Shown in pieces: positions 5,040 to 6,862 of a DNA stretch of 6,862 bases (position 1 is its first letter; every line of letters begins with the position of its first letter). This stretch comes from an uncultured Clostridia bacterium (GTDB taxonomy: Bacteria > Bacillota > Clostridia > UBA1381). The DNA is taken from the NCBI GenBank assembly GCA_905236685.1, contig CAJOPD010000034.1, positions 1 through 6,862 on the forward strand, in the 5' to 3' direction. The position numbers and the translations under genes are program-made. The notes under the pieces were generated by a model. The model was not told where the DNA came from and did no database searches. It saw only the letters and a list, made by a program, of their open reading frames with translations.

Positions 5040-5068
5040 ATTATAACACAAACCGAAAAAAAATACAA
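5040..5068 (-). promoter_or_regulatory. Extended -10 promoter of the SGNH-gene leader RNA
   Basis: On the minus strand the -10 box is a perfect TATAAT (5045-5040) preceded by TGT, the extended -10 motif. A weak -35 box TTGTAT (5068-5063) is 17 bp upstream. The predicted start, near 5033, coincides with the first base of the long closing stem. It lies just downstream of the NlpC/P60 terminator. Confidence 0.65.
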
Positions 5069-5083
5069 CAAAAATTTTTACAC

Positions 5084-5116
5084 AAAAAAGAAGTGTATCA
5101 TTTCGATACACTTCTT
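5084..5116 (-). terminator. Terminator of the NlpC/P60 gene
   Basis: A 12-bp perfect stem (5116-5105 with 5099-5088) closes a 5-nt loop and is followed by a T-tract on the minus strand. It begins 14 nt after the NlpC/P60 stop codon and separates that gene from the downstream leader RNA. Confidence 0.9.
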
Positions 5117-5129
5117 CCATTTTTTTATG

Positions 5130-6470
5130 TTACATAACCCGTCTTGCGCCGACATAGTGGCTGTAAGAGCAGATTGAACTGAGCGACTGGTAAGAAACCG
5201 TCTTTCCGGTGTGCGGCGCGTGAATTACCATACCGTTACCTGCATAGATAACAACATGGGAGATGCGTCCGCCGCGCGAGAAGAATACCAAATCGCCGGG
5301 TTTTAAGTTATCTCTTGAAACATATACACCGTTTGAATACTGAGCGCTTGCTGTACGGTTTACCGAAACGCCGAGCTGACGGCAGCAGTACTGAACAAGT
5401 CCCGAGCAGTCAAATCCTGATGGCGATGAGCCGCCGTATACATACTTAACGCCCAAATATTTAGCCGCCTGGTCAACAAGCTTTGAACCGCTTCCGACAG
5501 CCGTTGCCGATTTTGTGGTTGCGCCGGGTTTGCCGTTCTTTGTTGTTTTCGTTTTCGTTTCCGTTACAACCTGAACAACATTAGCCGTTTTTACATATCC
5601 TATTTCGTTTGTTGCGGAAACTATTATCTTTGTCCAATTGCTTCCGCCGCTCACAATTTTGCAGTTTGCGCCGTTTGCAAGCGTTACAATGGTTTCGCTG
5701 TCATCGTTAGGCATAAGCTTAACATCAACAACGCCGCTAGAAATCTTGATTTTTCCGTCCTTCACGATTGCCGCAATACGCTTATTACGCTTTGCGTTAA
5801 TCTCACTCCTCGAAACCATATCGCCGATTGCAACAAATTCCGATTTAATATAGCCTATATCGTAGTTCTCGCCGAAATAAACCTTGCACCAGCCATCATA
5901 TTCATCAAGAACGATTATCGGCTCGCCCTCGGCAACCGCCGACAGAATTACCGACTCCTCGCTTGCCTCGGAACGCACATTAACGCCCGATACTGCCGTT
6001 GCCTTCTGATACATAGTTGTTGCAAGCATAACCGCTTTTACTGCGTCATAGTCGGGTGTCGCATAGCAGGACTTAACATATCCTGTAACCGAACCCGTTT
6101 GAACCTTGAACCAGTCGCCGTCGATATCGGTTACGGTAAGCTGTGTCCCAAGCGGCAATACATCAAGTATTTCGCTCTCAATATCGCCCGCCGCTCTTAA
6201 ATTTATGCTTCCTCCGTCCGTTAAAACATATACCGTTTTGCCTATATATGCCTGATTTGCAAGGTAAAGCGAAGATATGTCCAAAAATTCGCCTTCGCCG
6301 TCACCCTTCAAAACCTCAGGTGCTGAATTTTCCTCTGTTTCCTGTAAACCGACTTCCTGAGTAAGCTTATTTGCGCCAACCGCAGGCAATTCCGACGCCT
6401 GAATTACGGCAAGCACTCCCACTAACGCCACGGCAATAACCGCCGCAAACGAGTGTTTTAAGTTCCCCAT
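5130..6470 (-). CDS. Secreted NlpC/P60 peptidoglycan endopeptidase with three SH3-like domains
   Basis: 446 residues. A signal peptide covers about 1-25 (basic NLKH, then a long Ala/Val/Leu core, likely cleavage after IQA). After an acidic linker there are bacterial SH3-like domains at about 78-138 (with INLRAAG and GYVKS) and 155-215 (VNVRSEAS, GYIKS). A third, degenerate one spans 240-298 (VKLMPND, GYVKT) and lacks the usual NVR. A Thr/Lys-rich linker (302-328) leads to the NlpC/P60 domain (329-446) with catalytic C355 in FDCSG, H405 in ISHVVIY and H417 as the third polar residue. Such enzymes cut the D-Glu to diamino acid bond of wall stem peptides, and the SH3 domains bind the wall. ATG 6470 has AGGAGG 6 nt upstream. 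The gene is monocistronic, between its own promoter (6541-6513) and terminator (5116-5084). Confidence 0.95.
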   Translation of the reverse strand: MGNLKHSFAAVIAVALVGVLAVIQASELPAVGANKLTQEVGLQETEENSAPEVLKGDGEGEFLDISSLYLANQAYIGKTVYVLTDGGSINLRAAGDIESEILDVLPLGTQLTVTDIDGDWFKVQTGSVTGYVKSCYATPDYDAVKAVMLATTMYQKATAVSGVNVRSEASEESVILSAVAEGEPIIVLDEYDGWCKVYFGENYDIGYIKSEFVAIGDMVSRSEINAKRNKRIAAIVKDGKIKISSGVVDVKLMPNDDSETIVTLANGANCKIVSGGSNWTKIIVSATNEIGYVKTANVVQVVTETKTKTTKNGKPGATTKSATAVGSGSKLVDQAAKYLGVKYVYGGSSPSGFDCSGLVQYCCRQLGVSVNRTASAQYSNGVYVSRDNLKPGDLVFFSRGGRISHVVIYAGNGMVIHAPHTGKTVSYQSLSSICSYSHYVGARRVM

Positions 6471-6496
6471 GATAATCCTCCTAAAAATTTGTTTCT

Positions 6497-6578
6497 AAAT
6501 TGTTACGAAATTATTATAGCAGGAAAATATGGTTTTGTCAAACATTTTTAACAATTTTTAAAAATTTTGTAACAATTT
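6497..6578. repeat. TAACAATTT motif repeated around the NlpC/P60 promoter
   Basis: AAATTGTTAC at 6497-6506 and GTAACAATTT at 6569-6578 are a perfect 10-bp inverted repeat flanking the promoter. A third copy, TTAACAATTTTT, lies near 6548-6559. The copy at 6497 sits on the predicted transcription start and the other two lie upstream of the -35 box. The arrangement could serve a regulator, but the DNA is very AT-rich and chance cannot be excluded. Confidence 0.3.
6513..6541 (-). promoter_or_regulatory. Consensus promoter of the NlpC/P60 gene
   Basis: On the minus strand TTGACA (6541-6536), a 17-bp spacer and TATAAT (6518-6513), preceded by TGC, an extended -10. Start of transcription would be near 6506, giving a leader of about 36 nt. 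A-T tracts directly upstream could act as an UP element. Confidence 0.9.
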
Positions 6579-6594
6579 CCCTTGTAAAATCACA

Positions 6595-6622
6595 AAAATA
6601 CCGCTTGTTTAAGCGGTATTTT
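6595..6622. terminator. Orphan hairpin, terminator-like, in a divergent intergenic region
   Basis: A 12-bp perfect stem with a GTTT loop (6595-6606 with 6611-6622), with A-tracts on the left and T-tracts on the right, so it is terminator-like on both strands. It lies between the NlpC/P60 promoter and the tRNA-Leu promoter, which point away from each other, so no gene in view ends here. It may insulate the two units or stop antisense transcription across the tRNA. The rest of 6542-6732 is AT-rich with no gene. Confidence 0.6.
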
Positions 6623-6732
6623 GAAAAAATATTTTTTTGAAAATTTTTGCGTTTTAATATTTTTTGCATTGAAATTATTACAATATTACAGTAAAATAAC
6701 AGAAAATACGCAAAAAAAATGATAAAAATAGA

Positions 6733-6761
6733 TTGACAAAAGAAAACATATAGTATATAAT
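6733..6761 (+). promoter_or_regulatory. Consensus promoter of tRNA-Leu
   Basis: Perfect TTGACA (6733-6738), 17-bp spacer and perfect TATAAT (6756-6761). Transcription would start near 6768, about 12 nt before the mature tRNA. Strong consensus promoters are usual for stable RNA genes. Confidence 0.92.
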
Positions 6762-6779
6762 AGGTAAGCATTTTGAAAA

Positions 6780-6862
6780 GCCGATGTGGTGGAATTGGCA
6801 GACGCGCGGGACTCAAAATCCCGTGGTAGCGATACCGTGTGGGTTCGACCCCCACCATCGGC
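6780..6862 (+). tRNA. tRNA-Leu (anticodon CAA), 3' end cut by the window edge
   Basis: A class II tRNA with a long variable arm. The 7-bp acceptor stem is GCCGATG (6780-6786) with CATCGGC (6856-6862). The anticodon stem CGGGA/TCCCG (6807-6811, 6819-6823) closes the loop CTCAAAA, giving anticodon CAA at 6814-6816, which reads UUG. The T-arm is GTGGG-TTCGACC-CCCAC. Only the discriminator base and any encoded CCA lie beyond the window. Confidence 0.97.

Noticed and set aside
6562..6590. WalR-like TGTWAH hexamers (TGTAAC, TGTAAA) near the NlpC/P60 promoter
   Set aside because: The WalR box needs two hexamers with a 5-bp gap; these are 9 bp apart, and such hexamers are common in AT-rich DNA.
6538..6858. 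Minus-strand open frame beginning MVGVEPTRYRYHG
   Set aside because: Its N-terminal part is the antisense of tRNA-Leu, a well-known source of false proteins, and the rest is AT-rich intergenic sequence crossing a hairpin and two promoters.
47..6862. The whole window as an island between the tRNA tail (47-67) and tRNA-Leu (6780-6862)
   Set aside because: The tRNA tail does not match the 3' end of tRNA-Leu (different T-stem and acceptor stem), so the two are not a pair of attachment sites.

Overview
The window looks like chromosomal DNA of an anaerobic, low-GC, Gram-positive bacterium, most likely a member of the Clostridia (Bacillota). The reasons are the AT-rich intergenic DNA, strong AGGAGG-type ribosome binding sites, near-consensus sigma-A promoters, many intrinsic terminators, a rubrerythrin, and a multi-SH3 NlpC/P60 cell-wall hydrolase. 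The species cannot be named from the sequence.

Left end (1-220): the scar of an integrative element. On the minus strand, in order, there are the last 11 codons of what looks like a tyrosine integrase (189-154), direct repeats that fit integrase arm sites, a small terminator, 21 nt matching the 3' end of a tRNA (67-47) with no tRNA body, and a strong bidirectional terminator (4-41). No intact integrase remains.

221-1454: a single-repeat EamA/DMT-type membrane protein (221-646, minus) and rubrerythrin (757-1338, minus). The EamA gene has its own promoter directly after the rubrerythrin stop codon, but a strong terminator hairpin sits between that promoter and its ribosome binding site. Rubrerythrin and the next operon are transcribed divergently from promoters whose -35 boxes are one base apart and together form a perfect palindrome.

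1480-3372: a plus-strand two-gene operon, an acyltransferase-3 membrane protein (1480-2481) and a TIM-barrel amidohydrolase (2478-3320), overlapping as ATGA and ending in a terminator that probably also serves the convergent gene.

3373-5045: an exported SGNH/GDSL hydrolase (3373-4752, minus) behind a roughly 280-nt leader. The leader has an extended -10 promoter, a long-range closing stem starting at the predicted first transcribed base, and an intrinsic terminator. The 3' strand of the closing stem can instead pair with the 3' arm of the terminator. This is the layout of a transcriptional riboswitch or attenuator, and no known class is recognised. It is the best candidate here for something undescribed; a stand-alone small RNA or a MITE-like element are the alternatives.

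5084-6862: a secreted NlpC/P60 peptidoglycan endopeptidase with three SH3-like domains (5130-6470, minus) and a consensus promoter, an orphan hairpin in the intergenic region, and a tRNA-Leu(CAA) on the plus strand that reaches the window edge. Much of the window concerns the cell surface: wall hydrolase, exported esterase-like protein, and a membrane acyltransferase that could modify surface glycans. The amidohydrolase and rubrerythrin are cytoplasmic.
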